DNA of 26,106 nt, from contig CAMPNZ010000018.1 in assembly GCA_946892075.1 (NCBI GenBank), positions 1-26,106 on the forward strand, read 5' to 3'. The position numbers and the translations under genes were made by a program. The notes beneath the pieces are model-generated. The model did no database searches and was not told the origin of the DNA. It worked only from the letters and a program-made list of their open reading frames with translations. This DNA is from an uncultured Coriobacteriales bacterium (lineage in GTDB: Bacteria > Actinomycetota > Coriobacteriia > Coriobacteriales > Eggerthellaceae). Of the stretch, positions 9,401 to 15,983 are shown in pieces (within the stretch, counting starts at the first letter, position 1; each line of letters begins with the position of its first letter).

Positions 9401-9965
9401 TGCGGTCGATGCGAACGTGCAGCACATCGCGCTTGTCGGTTTCAAACTCAAGCCACGCGCCGCGGCTTGGAATAATTTTCGCGCCGTAAATGGTGCGCGA
9501 CGACGTTTTGTCGGCTTCGCTTGAGAAATAAACGCCAGGTGAACGCACCAACTGAGATACAACAACGCGCTCGGTACCATTGATAATAAAGGTACCACGC
9601 GGTGTCATCAGCGGAAAATCGCCCATAAAGACGTCTTCTTCGGTTTTCTCATTTTCTTTGTTCGTTAAGCTGACGCGCGCATACAGCGACGCCTGATACG
9701 AAACATCTTTTTCTTTGCACTCATCAACGGAATGTTTAGGCTCGCCAAAGCGGTGTCCCAAAAATTCAACTTTCATGTCCTTCGCGGAATTTTCGATAGG
9801 ACTGATGCTTGCAAATGCTTGATCGATACCTTCAGTAGTAAACCATTTGAAGCTTTCCGTTTGGATGGCAATAAGGTTAGGCACATCCATAACACTTGGA
9901 ATTTTTGCAAAGCTTCGACGGCTTCTGTATCGGCTGGTTAAACTAGGATTTTGTCCTTGAGCCAC
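6438..9965 (-). CDS. rpoB: RNA polymerase subunit beta
   Basis: This is the beta subunit of RNA polymerase, 1175 residues, forming the catalytic cleft and the rifampicin pocket. The rifampicin region is at about 382-410. D391, H401, S406 and I447 correspond to E. coli D516, H526, S531 and I572 and are all the sensitive type. Position 397 (E. coli S522) is alanine. The conserved EVWALYAYGASNVLQEILT segment and the SLCLDVE end of the core are present. They are followed by a tail of about 70 residues rich in Ala, Ser and Asp that is not part of the usual fold. The GTG start at 9965 has AGGAGG at 9975-9980 in front of it. The gene is followed by rpoC with a one-base overlap. The usual upstream rplJ-rplL pair is absent; an NYN nuclease gene lies there instead. 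Confidence 0.98.
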   Translation of the reverse strand: MAQGQNPSLTSRYRSRRSFAKIPSVMDVPNLIAIQTESFKWFTTEGIDQAFASISPIENSAKDMKVEFLGHRFGEPKHSVDECKEKDVSYQASLYARVSLTNKENEKTEEDVFMGDFPLMTPRGTFIINGTERVVVSQLVRSPGVYFSSEADKTSSRTIYGAKIIPSRGAWLEFETDKRDVLHVRIDRKRKQPATLLVRALGLAETNQEIIELLGSSDMVLRTLDRDPATTRDESLIELYKRFRPGEPPTIDSASSLLDGLFFNPVRYDLAAVGRYKINKKLKLDQSETASTLTHEDIVRTMKYIIALHDGQAGYTTDDIDHFGNRRIRTVGELIQNQFRIGLSRMERVVRERMGVQESDSVTSQSLINIRPIVASIKEFFGSSQLSQFMDQTNPAAGITHKRRLSALGPGGLSRERAGFEVRDVHNSHYGRMCPIETPEGPNIGLIGSLATYARVNKYGFIESPYRRVVDGKVTDDIDYLTADEEENYVIAQANEAFDPDTRVFGTRNEKGEFVPSKRILCRMKDASGVFGEPGEVPPENVNYMDVSPRQITSVATSLIPFLEHDDANRALMGSNMQRQAVPLLRPTAPLVGTGIEHRIAVDSGEILVAQNPGVVDYVDGQTIIILNDDGEYDECLIPKFQRSNQSGCINHRPLVRKGDRVEAGDVLADGPSCDGGELALGQNLMIAYMPWEGYNYEDAIIVSERVVSEDLLTSIHISEYEIDARDTKLGPEEITREIPNVKESKAAHLDADGIIRIGAEVGPDDILVGKVTPKGETELTAEERLLRAIFGEKAREVRDTSLKVPHGAGGRVIGINRFSRENGDELAPGVNELIRVYVAQKRKVQQGDKLSGRHGNKGVISRVLPVEDMPYMADGTPIDVILNPLGVPSRMNVGQLLENHLGWAAKWGWSDKEKTDEVVEGPLYVSTPVFDGANEDEISNAIEHANRNLINLNHERFGDLARDEFVPQLSRTGKTWLYDGRTGEKFREPITVGQTYILKLGHMVDDKIHARSTGPYSLITQQPLGGKAQFGGQRFGEMEVWALYAYGASNVLQEILTIKSDDTVGRNQSYEAILDGRNIPAPEVPESFKVLVKEMRSLCLDVELEKEDDGTSQESQDVASDASAATSADGSATAQDAQAASDAHSEHASMLDDVAEGLDNLLIDTPDNHSGEER

Positions 9966-10019
9966 GAGGTTTCTCCTCCTTTAATTGCACCTTTGATTCT
10001 GTAAAAAGTACAGTTTTAT

Positions 10020-10048
10020 AGAATATAATGTAAAAAGATGAAGGTCAA
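10020..10048 (-). promoter_or_regulatory. Probable rpoBC promoter
   Basis: Reading the minus strand, TTGACC (10043-10048) and TATTCT (10020-10025) are separated by exactly 17 bases in an AT-rich stretch, about 55 nt before the rpoB start. A near-palindrome, GAAAAACTTTTTC (10049-10061), abuts the -35 box. This gives rpoBC its own transcription start, independent of the upstream nuclease gene. Confidence 0.55.
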
Positions 10049-10079
10049 GAAAAACTTTTTCAAAGTATGTAATTTATCT

Positions 10080-10130
10080 GTTTTTGACGATTGCGCGTTT
10101 TTAACGATTGCTCGTTTTTGAAGAACGGCG
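10080..10130. repeat. 17-bp tandem repeat between nuclease gene and rpoB
   Basis: The unit GTTTTTGACGATTGCGC (10080-10096) is followed directly by GTTTTTAACGATTGCTC (10097-10113), with 15 of 17 bases equal. A third unit, 10114-10130, keeps only the first part. Each full unit contains a small ACGA/TCGT-type dyad. The run of T follows the dyad on the plus strand, where no gene is present, so a terminator role for the minus-strand nuclease gene is not supported. Confidence 0.7.
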
Positions 10131-10769
10131 CTACAAGCTATCGCGCAGCGCGCGTAAAGCTTGCAAGCTTTCAGGACGGATGCGCGACGCTACCGTTCGC
10201 TTTACCGTAACGCTCGGACACTCCGTTACATGATTTTCCTGCGATGAGCGCTTTACTTCCGTGCAAAAACCACGCGCGCTCATGCGATCGACGCCCAGGC
10301 CAAACGCAGTATCTTGCACCGTTGCATCGCTTGACACAACCAGCACTTCCGCTCCTGCCTCGCGCGCGCAATGAGCAAGCCGCTCAATAACTTTATCTGC
10401 GGAAACGCCAGCAGGAGAAAATATCACATCAATACCGCCAATACGCAGCGGCGCTCCATCAGAAAATTGATTGCCGGCTCCGTCGAACACAATCGTGGTT
10501 TTGTAATCGCGCCCCGCGAACTGAAGCACGTCGTTAATCAGCTGTTCACGTGCAGCGTTAAAAAAGTCGTCAGTATGATCGGACACGCAGCGCGCATAAT
10601 AATTCCCCGAACGCAGCACATTATATCCGTCAATCAGCAACACACGCTTGCGCTGAGAGCGGCGATACACAGGCGCCGCACTTACTGGCTGCGGTGTAAA
10701 ACCTGCTGCAAAATGCGATGCTGGCTGACCTGCGGAAAACTTTGCGGACGGCGTTACGCGCTGTTTCAT
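10131..10769 (-). CDS. YacP-like NYN-domain ribonuclease
   Basis: The protein has 212 residues with a disordered N-terminal stretch of about 40 and then an NYN/PIN-like nuclease domain. The acidic residues expected around a metal site are visible: D47 in LLIDGYN, D96 in VFDGAG, D125 in SADKVIERL and D148 in VVSSDATVQD. The Bacillus relative YacP (Rae1) cleaves mRNA at the ribosome A site, so an RNA-processing role linked to translation is likely but inferred. ATG at 10769 is one base after the rlmB stop. A longer reading from 10829 would run 59 bases into rlmB and is less likely. No strong ribosome site precedes ATG 10769, consistent with coupling to rlmB. The pairing rlmB-yacP is common in Gram-positive genomes. 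Confidence 0.85.
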   Translation of the reverse strand: MKQRVTPSAKFSAGQPASHFAAGFTPQPVSAAPVYRRSQRKRVLLIDGYNVLRSGNYYARCVSDHTDDFFNAAREQLINDVLQFAGRDYKTTIVFDGAGNQFSDGAPLRIGGIDVIFSPAGVSADKVIERLAHCAREAGAEVLVVSSDATVQDTAFGLGVDRMSARGFCTEVKRSSQENHVTECPSVTVKRTVASRIRPESLQALRALRDSL

Positions 10770-10770
10770 C

Positions 10771-11529
10771 TTACGAGAAATTCTGACGCACCCACTCAAA
10801 CATACATGCTGTTGAAGCTTGTGCAACATTAAGCGAAGACACCTTACCGCGCATCGGCAAACGGCCTTCTAAATCGCAAACTTCACGCACTAAACGCGAA
10901 ACACCTTGCGCTTCGTTACCAAGAACAAGCGCAATATTGCCGTGCAAGTTAACGCTCCACAGCTGTTCAGAGGCATGTTCGGTTGCAGCAACGGTCCAAA
11001 ACCCGTTTTCTTGCAGGCGTTTGAGCGCTTGCGTGATGTTCGCAGTAAGCGCAATGGGCATATGCCCCACTGCCCCAGCAGACGTTTTGTACGTTGTAGC
11101 ATCAACCCGCGCCGAGCGCTTGTTCGGAATGATAACGCCAGCTGCGCCCACACATTCTGCACTGCGAATGATGGCGCCTAAATTCCCCGCATCGGTAATG
11201 TGATCAAGCACTACCACCAGCTGCGCGTCGTGATTGCTGGCATCCTCTTTGTTTGATTGCAGCGCACGGGCAATAACATCGCCCACTCCCACGTAGGTAA
11301 AGGGCTGCGTATAGGCAATAAATCCCTGATGAGCGCCCCGCTGCGAAACCTCATCAAGTTTTTGACGTGGCACGTTTTCCACAGGAACATTGCGCTGCTT
11401 AGCTTTGCGCAACACATCTTGCACTAAGGGATCACGCTTCACATTGTCTGCCATAAGAATACGCGCAAGCGGCATATTTTCACGCAGCGCTTCAATAATC
11501 GGGCGCTTTCCCTCAATATATTCTGCCAT
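10771..11529 (-). CDS. rlmB: 23S rRNA (guanosine-2'-O)-methyltransferase RlmB (SpoU family)
   Basis: This 252-residue SpoU/TrmH-family enzyme uses S-adenosylmethionine to methylate the ribose of a 23S rRNA guanosine (G2251 in E. coli numbering). Residues 1-75 form the RNA-binding L30e-like domain (EYIEGKRPIIEAL, GAHQGFIA). The trefoil-knot catalytic domain shows motif 1 with N116 and R122 (NLGAIIRSAE), motif 2 LVLGNEAQGVSRLV with E206, and motif 3 LPMRGKVSSLNVAQAS at 224-239. ATG at 11529 has an AAAGGAT ribosome site nearby. The stop almost touches the start of the NYN nuclease gene, so the two form an operon. Upstream lies a repeat-rich gap of 252 bases. A tRNA-directed TrmH relative is less likely, because the L30e-like N-terminal domain fits RlmB. 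Confidence 0.93.
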   Translation of the reverse strand: MAEYIEGKRPIIEALRENMPLARILMADNVKRDPLVQDVLRKAKQRNVPVENVPRQKLDEVSQRGAHQGFIAYTQPFTYVGVGDVIARALQSNKEDASNHDAQLVVVLDHITDAGNLGAIIRSAECVGAAGVIIPNKRSARVDATTYKTSAGAVGHMPIALTANITQALKRLQENGFWTVAATEHASEQLWSVNLHGNIALVLGNEAQGVSRLVREVCDLEGRLPMRGKVSSLNVAQASTACMFEWVRQNFS

Positions 11530-11558
11530 GTATGCCTATCCTTTTCTGTGACGGAGGT

Positions 11559-11646
11559 GTTATGTGGTGCACAGACGGCGCAACGCTGGGGCACAGCACG
11601 AAGCGCAGTTATGTGGTGCACAGACGGCGCAACGCTGGGGCACAGC
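11559..11646. repeat. Perfect 39-bp direct repeat, two copies
   Basis: Positions 11559-11597 and 11608-11646 are identical over 39 bases, separated by ten bases. Each copy starts GTTATGTGGTGCACAGACGG and ends GGGGCACAGC. The repeat lies in the gap before rlmB, outside any credible coding sequence. Two copies with a ten-base spacer do not fit CRISPR. A duplicated regulatory segment or a minisatellite are possible readings. Confidence 0.92.
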
Positions 11647-11705
11647 CGCAAATGCAAGGTCTGTGTGGGCGCGCTACTGCTGGTAGGGCGTCTGCACCGT
11701 ATGGA

Positions 11706-11759
11706 GCGGGCGTTCCACGGGAAGCGGACGTTCCACAAGAAGCGGGCGTTCCACGGGAA
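11706..11759. repeat. 18-bp tandem repeat, three units
   Basis: The unit GCGGGCGTTCCACGGGAA occurs at 11706-11723 and 11742-11759, with a variant at 11724-11741 differing at three positions. It lies between the unknown gene ending at 11782 and rlmB, about 60 bases from the 39-bp repeat pair. The 18-base period keeps a reading frame, but no start or ribosome site supports a protein here. Confidence 0.88.
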
Positions 11760-11781
11760 GCGTTTGAACTACCGCTGAGCG

Positions 11782-12480
11782 CTATAAATCGGTTATTCCA
11801 GAACCGGGGCCATCGTCTTGAATGCCGTGCACTTGATTGCACAACTGGCGAAATTCCTCGTCGATGGTGTCTAAATCGAGTGACGTTCTGTCGTATACAA
11901 TGGCAATATCCGCTACATCGTGCATAGCGCTGCGCTGAATGCTTTCAAAATAACGTGCACGCTGAGCACACGATGGAATATCTTTAATCGCGGAAACGCG
12001 CATCAACAAATCGCCGCATACCGCCTGCTTAGATGGCGAAAGCACCGGTTCAGCAGGAGCCAAACTTTTCTTGCCGATAGCGTTATGCTTCGCCTCTACA
12101 ACATACACATTGCCGTTTTTGTACGTAAACGAGGAATTGTACACGCAAATGAGCTTTTCAAGTCCAAAGAAAATGCGCACGATGTCAAGATGCAAATCGC
12201 GCTCCGCAAAACGCATGAAGTTAATCAAACTGTCGTTGAACACGTGCAGAAATGGAATGGAAACGCAATAGTGCGCGTCGTCATCAAGTGGAATAGAAAA
12301 TACGGTGGTGTCGTCCATCACGTGAAGTGAATACGGAATTTCATGCGGATAGCGCCGCCGAATAAGATCGCGCACATCAGCAGGCAAAACAACACATGCA
12401 CGCTGCAGTCGGTGGCGCACGACATCGGGATTTTCAAATGCCTCAATGGCGCGCTTATGTAACACGATGCTTTGTTTCAT
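11782..12480 (-). CDS. Unknown soluble protein, 232 residues
   Basis: I do not recognise a family. The product starts MKQSIVLHKRAIEAFENP and is soluble-looking: no signal peptide and no membrane segment. The middle is a mixed strand/helix region (VFSIPLDDDAHYCVSIPFLHVF, then IVRIFFGLEKLICVY, NVYVVEAKHNAIG), followed by a Pro/Ser-containing link near residue 150 and a helical C-terminal half with an acidic end (LDLDTIDEEFRQLCNQV). ATG at 12480 was preferred over an in-frame TTG at 12507 because AAGAGG lies upstream at a usable distance. The gene begins 38 bases after the PNPOx-fold gene and may share its transcript. Base usage looks like that of its neighbours. Confidence 0.75.
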   Translation of the reverse strand: MKQSIVLHKRAIEAFENPDVVRHRLQRACVVLPADVRDLIRRRYPHEIPYSLHVMDDTTVFSIPLDDDAHYCVSIPFLHVFNDSLINFMRFAERDLHLDIVRIFFGLEKLICVYNSSFTYKNGNVYVVEAKHNAIGKKSLAPAEPVLSPSKQAVCGDLLMRVSAIKDIPSCAQRARYFESIQRSAMHDVADIAIVYDRTSLDLDTIDEEFRQLCNQVHGIQDDGPGSGITDL

Positions 12481-12518
12481 GTGCGTTTTGCCTCTTAACT
12501 CACTCAAATACTATGCTG

Positions 12519-12917
12519 TTAAGCGATAGTTGTGCCCGCTTTTGCGCCTGCCGATAAATCTTCAATGCGCGTAATTTCAAGTACAGGAATAGCTGCAGGA
12601 ACTTTGGTGCCGCGCTGGTTTGCAACTTCTACTTGCTGTTTGTATAAGTCGTCATCGGTGTGCAGCACAACATTACCGCGGAAGCGATAACCAGCCTTTT
12701 CTTCCAAATTCGCAAAAGCAATAACAAGCGGGCTGCCTGCAACCATATTGTGATAATGCTTGCCAGCTGTGCGCTCGTGGAATCCAAGGTGATTGTCGTC
12801 AACCACATACATCGACATTTTTGGGCCAATATTCAATTCGCCTTCAGGGCTAACCGTTGCAATCCATGCTAAATTGTTCTCGATAAATGTTTTCATCTCT
12901 GGAGTAAGTGTTGGCAT
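12519..12917 (-). CDS. Pyridoxamine-5'-phosphate-oxidase-fold flavoprotein
   Basis: The 132-residue protein has the split-barrel FMN-binding pattern of the PNPOx-like superfamily. It begins MPTLTPEMKTFIENNLAWIA, continues with TVSPEGELNIGPKMSMYVVDDNHLGFHERTAG as successive strands, then LVIAFANLEEKAGYRFRGNVVLH. Small members of this family bind FMN, F420 or heme and reduce varied substrates, so the substrate cannot be named; a true PdxH is longer. ATG at 12917 with GAAAGG upstream is the start. The frame stays open to 13304, but that extension consists of Arg/Ala-rich repeats translated from a GC-rich minisatellite and is not credible as protein. Confidence 0.8.
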   Translation of the reverse strand: MPTLTPEMKTFIENNLAWIATVSPEGELNIGPKMSMYVVDDNHLGFHERTAGKHYHNMVAGSPLVIAFANLEEKAGYRFRGNVVLHTDDDLYKQQVEVANQRGTKVPAAIPVLEITRIEDLSAGAKAGTTIA

Positions 12918-13305
12918 CGATAAACCTTTCTCTTCGTAAAGCTTCTTGAAACGCCACGCAACAAACAGGTGCATGAACTGGGATAAGAAGCGCGGTAACG
13001 GATAATTACGTCGCCTTATATAGTAGCACACAATAGAATAAGCAGCCGCCTGTGCACGCGATAAATTTTCGATGTACCATACTGTAACAATTGCACACCA
13101 CTCAATCACGTACGTGCGAACGAGCGAACGAACAGCACGAGGCAGGTTGCGCGAACGGCACGAGCGAACAGTGCAGGCGGTGCGGGCGCGCGAACGGACG
13201 GCGCAAGTGGTGCGGGCGCGCGAACGAACGGGCGAAAAGGCTGCGCGGGCGCGCGAACGAACGGCACAGTCAGCGCAGCTCACACACCCGGCACGTTCGC
13301 GCACA
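12918..13305. other. Gene-free spacer between nrdE and the PNPOx-fold gene
   Basis: This 388-base gap holds a GC-rich repeat block next to nrdE (about 13105-13305) and an AT-richer half near the PNPOx gene. In the AT-richer part the minus strand shows a possible -10 TATATA at 13017-13022 about 100 bases before the PNPOx start, with no clear -35. I see no gene in it. Confidence 0.6.
13179..13264. repeat. GC-rich minisatellite downstream of nrdE
   Basis: A core reading GCGGGCGCGCGAACG starts at 13182, 13212 and 13245 (periods 30 and 33), each copy followed by RACGG. Diverged copies containing GCGAACG extend left to about 13110. The last copy forms a 9-bp inverted repeat with CGTTCGCGC at 13294-13302 (GCGCGAACG at 13251-13259). 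This could fold at the 3' end of the nrd transcript, though no U-tract follows. Confidence 0.8.
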
Positions 13306-15501
13306 CTAAATCATGCACGCCTGACACTCAGCCGAGCCATCACAGCGAAACGGCTTGTCACCCTGCGGATCAGCGATAACCTCATCGCTTTCCAAATGCT
13401 CGCTTCCTTCTAACACGTCTTGTCGAATGCGCACATAATAAATCGAGTTGCACTTTTTCTTAAACGCGTAGATGTACGCACGGTTCAAATCGCGCGTGGT
13501 TGCTTGCGATGTCATGAAAAGCGTTAAAGAAATTGCCTGGTCAACGTGCTTTTGCGCAGCGGCCACAATATCGATAATCGCTTCAAAGCCAACATCATAG
13601 GCGCCCTGTTCGTAATAGCAATAATTGTCGTTATCAATGCGATACGCAGGCACATACACGCGGCCCACTTTGCCTTCTTTGCGCGTTTCAACAGGAGATA
13701 CAACAGGCTGCAAGCTTGGCGTGCACGACGACAAATAGCTGATAGAACCCGTTGGCGCAACTGCCATCAAATGCGCGTTCGCAAGACCAACTTTTGCAAT
13801 ACGCGCTGCAAGAGCAATCCACTGTTCACGCGTAGGAAGTGCTAAGCCACACTCGTGAAGAAGCTCGGAAACGCGCGTTGTATCAGGTGTTATATCGTGT
13901 TCTGTATATTTTTTGAAGTAGCTGCCATCGGCATACTCCGATTGCGCAAAACCCGCAAAAGCACCCATCGTTTGTGCAAGGTCGCACGACGCGCTAAACG
14001 CATGATACGCAAGCGTATAAAAGAACATGTCGGTGAAATCGACCGCCTCTGCAGAAGCGTACGCTATTTTGTGCGTTGCTAAAAAGCCGTGCAAGTTCAT
14101 GGCGCCCAAACCAACAGCGTGATTGCGTTCGTTACCCTGTTTAACAGACGGCGCACACTGCAAGTCGGATGAACGCGAAACGCTGTCGAGCGCATAAATG
14201 GCATCTTTTACGATGCGCGGGAAATCGGGTGCAGCATCCATCACCGCAGCAATATTCAGCGAACCTAAGTTGCAGCAAATATCATCTCCGACATGCGTAA
14301 ACTGCAAATCGGCATTAAATGTGCTGGGCGTTGACACTTGCGCAATTTCCGAGCACAAGTTCGACATAACAATACGACCTGCTTTTTTGTGCGGATTGCG
14401 CTCGTTTACCGTATCTTCGAACAGCAAGTACGGATACCCCGACTCAAATTGCAGCTCGGCAATAGTTTGGAAGAATTTACGTGCGCTGATATAGGTTTTC
14501 TTAATTTGGTCGCAAGCAAGCAACTCGTCGTATTTTTCGCTGACCGATATATCGCTTAAGGCGCAACCGTATACTTTCTGCACGTCATAAGGCGAAAAGA
14601 GCGCCATATCCTTATTTTCTTTCGCAAGCGTAAAGGTGATATTCGGCACCACAACACCCAAAGAAAGCGACTTGATGCGCACTTTTTCATCGGCGTTTTC
14701 GCGTTTCGTGTCAAGAAAACGCATGATGTCGGGGTGATGCGCGTGCAAGTATACCGCACCGGCACCCTGACGCTGCCCAAGCTGATTAGCGTACGAAAAC
14801 GTATCTTCAAGCAGCTTCATAACAGGCACAACGCCGCTTGCTTGGTTTTCAAAACCCTTGATGGGAGCACCCGTTTCACGCAAATTGGTAAGGCACAGCG
14901 CCACGCCGCCGCCGCGTTTTGACAGCTGCAAACTGGTTGCAATGCCGCGCGCAATCGACTCCATATTATCTTCAACGCGCAACAAATAACACGAGATAAA
15001 CTCGCCGCGGCGCTTTTTGCCCGCGTTCAAAAACGTAGGCGTTGCAGGCTGAAAACGATTCGCAATAATGTCAAGTGTCAGCGCGCGAGCACGTGAAGTA
15101 TCGCCCTGCGCAAGAAACAAAGCGCACATCACCGCACGTTCTTCAAAACATTCAAGGTACGTTTTTTTGTCGTCGCTGCGCAAAGCGTAGCTGGTATAAA
15201 ACTTCATTGCTCCCATTAACGACGGAAATTCAAAGTGCTGCGCGTACGCAAGCGCAAAGAGTTCTTCAAGAAACGGCTGATCGTAGGCATGCAGTACCGC
15301 TTCGTCGTAATAGTTGTTGCGCACCAGGTAATCAAGGCGCTCGCGAACAGATGCAAATGTTTTGCGATGCGGCTCAATTTGAGTAGCAATATACTGCTGA
15401 ACAGCCTGTTTATCGGCTGCAAAATGGAAATGACCTTCCTGGTCTTTGAAACGAGTAAGCGCGTTAAGCGCGATATAAGAATCGGATGTAGGCGTTGACA
15501 T
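13306..15501 (-). CDS. nrdE: Class I ribonucleotide reductase large subunit NrdE
   Basis: This is the catalytic alpha subunit that reduces ribonucleoside diphosphates to deoxyribonucleotides. It has 731 residues and lacks the N-terminal ATP-cone, as is usual for NrdE. The redox pair is C171 (GEFISCYLL) and C410 (CCNLGSLN). The active-site triad N381, C383 and E385 lies in SNLCSEI. The phosphate loop APTGSISYLSSCTPSLQP is at 582-599. The radical-relay tyrosines are Y688 and Y689 in SIYYVRIRQ, and the C-terminal shuttle cysteines are C726 and C729. ATG at 15501 has GGTAAGG just upstream, overlapping the nrdI stop 7 bases away. The frame runs open to 15750, but that part overlaps nrdI and is not used. 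The partner NrdF is the unusual metal-ligand-less type. No nrdH is found nearby. Confidence 0.96.
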   Translation of the reverse strand: MSTPTSDSYIALNALTRFKDQEGHFHFAADKQAVQQYIATQIEPHRKTFASVRERLDYLVRNNYYDEAVLHAYDQPFLEELFALAYAQHFEFPSLMGAMKFYTSYALRSDDKKTYLECFEERAVMCALFLAQGDTSRARALTLDIIANRFQPATPTFLNAGKKRRGEFISCYLLRVEDNMESIARGIATSLQLSKRGGGVALCLTNLRETGAPIKGFENQASGVVPVMKLLEDTFSYANQLGQRQGAGAVYLHAHHPDIMRFLDTKRENADEKVRIKSLSLGVVVPNITFTLAKENKDMALFSPYDVQKVYGCALSDISVSEKYDELLACDQIKKTYISARKFFQTIAELQFESGYPYLLFEDTVNERNPHKKAGRIVMSNLCSEIAQVSTPSTFNADLQFTHVGDDICCNLGSLNIAAVMDAAPDFPRIVKDAIYALDSVSRSSDLQCAPSVKQGNERNHAVGLGAMNLHGFLATHKIAYASAEAVDFTDMFFYTLAYHAFSASCDLAQTMGAFAGFAQSEYADGSYFKKYTEHDITPDTTRVSELLHECGLALPTREQWIALAARIAKVGLANAHLMAVAPTGSISYLSSCTPSLQPVVSPVETRKEGKVGRVYVPAYRIDNDNYCYYEQGAYDVGFEAIIDIVAAAQKHVDQAISLTLFMTSQATTRDLNRAYIYAFKKKCNSIYYVRIRQDVLEGSEHLESDEVIADPQGDKPFRCDGSAECQACMI

Positions 15502-15508
15502 GCAAACC

Positions 15509-15982
15509 TTACCTTTCGTTTTCGTGTGAATGAGATGCTGAGGGCACAGCGCAAGCGGGCAGTTCCACTTCCCCATCGATAAGCTTCTGAACACGCGCAA
15601 CGTCCTCACGCGTGCCCGATAGCTCAAATTGATACGCCACAGGAACGCCCAGCTTCTGCGCAATGATAGGCCCCGCAATTGCAAAACTGTCGCCAAAATT
15701 CGTGTTGCCGCTGCCAATAACAGCGCGGCACAAGGCACGATTATGCTCATCGTTCAAAAATTGAATAACCTGTTTCGGAACAGCACCGCGCGTATCAAGC
15801 GCGCCTTGTGCCGATTTTCCGCCGCCTGAATACGTAGGGCAAATAAGCACGTATTCGTGATCAACGCGAACGCGTTGCGCGACGTCAAAGGGTATGCGCG
15901 TAGCGTTTGCGTGCAGCTTTTCTACAAAACGGTGCGTATTTTCGGACGGCGTTGAAAAATAAACAACGTGCAAAGTATTCAT
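15509..15982 (-). CDS. nrdI: Flavodoxin-like radical-maturation protein NrdI
   Basis: NrdI is a small FMN protein that delivers an oxidant to NrdF during cofactor formation; in class Ie enzymes it is needed to make the DOPA radical. The 157 residues show the phosphate-binding loop YFSTPSENTHRFVEKL at 8-23, the isoalloxazine loop PTYSGGG at 49-55 followed by GAVPKQVIQFLND, and GSGNTNFGDSF at 90-100. The C-terminal 15 residues are a polar extension. ATG at 15982 lies one base after the nrdF stop (TAGCATG), with GGGAGT upstream, so translation is coupled to nrdF. The open frame continues upstream to 16222 inside nrdF and is discarded. Confidence 0.95.
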   Translation of the reverse strand: MNTLHVVYFSTPSENTHRFVEKLHANATRIPFDVAQRVRVDHEYVLICPTYSGGGKSAQGALDTRGAVPKQVIQFLNDEHNRALCRAVIGSGNTNFGDSFAIAGPIIAQKLGVPVAYQFELSGTREDVARVQKLIDGEVELPACAVPSASHSHENER

Positions 15983-15983
15983 G

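Noticed and set aside
10083..10121. Terminator for the NYN nuclease gene in the 17-bp repeats
   Set aside because: The T-runs follow the dyads on the plus strand only, where no gene ends.
11559..11646. CRISPR-like pair of 39-bp repeats
   Set aside because: Only two copies, a ten-base spacer, and no cas genes in the window.
12918..13304. 85-residue Arg-rich N-terminal extension of the PNPOx-fold protein
   Set aside because: It is translated minisatellite DNA; the ATG at 12917 has its own ribosome site and the fold begins there.
15502..15750. N-terminal extension of NrdE overlapping nrdI
   Set aside because: It overlaps nrdI in another frame; ATG 15501 has a ribosome site and matches the family start.
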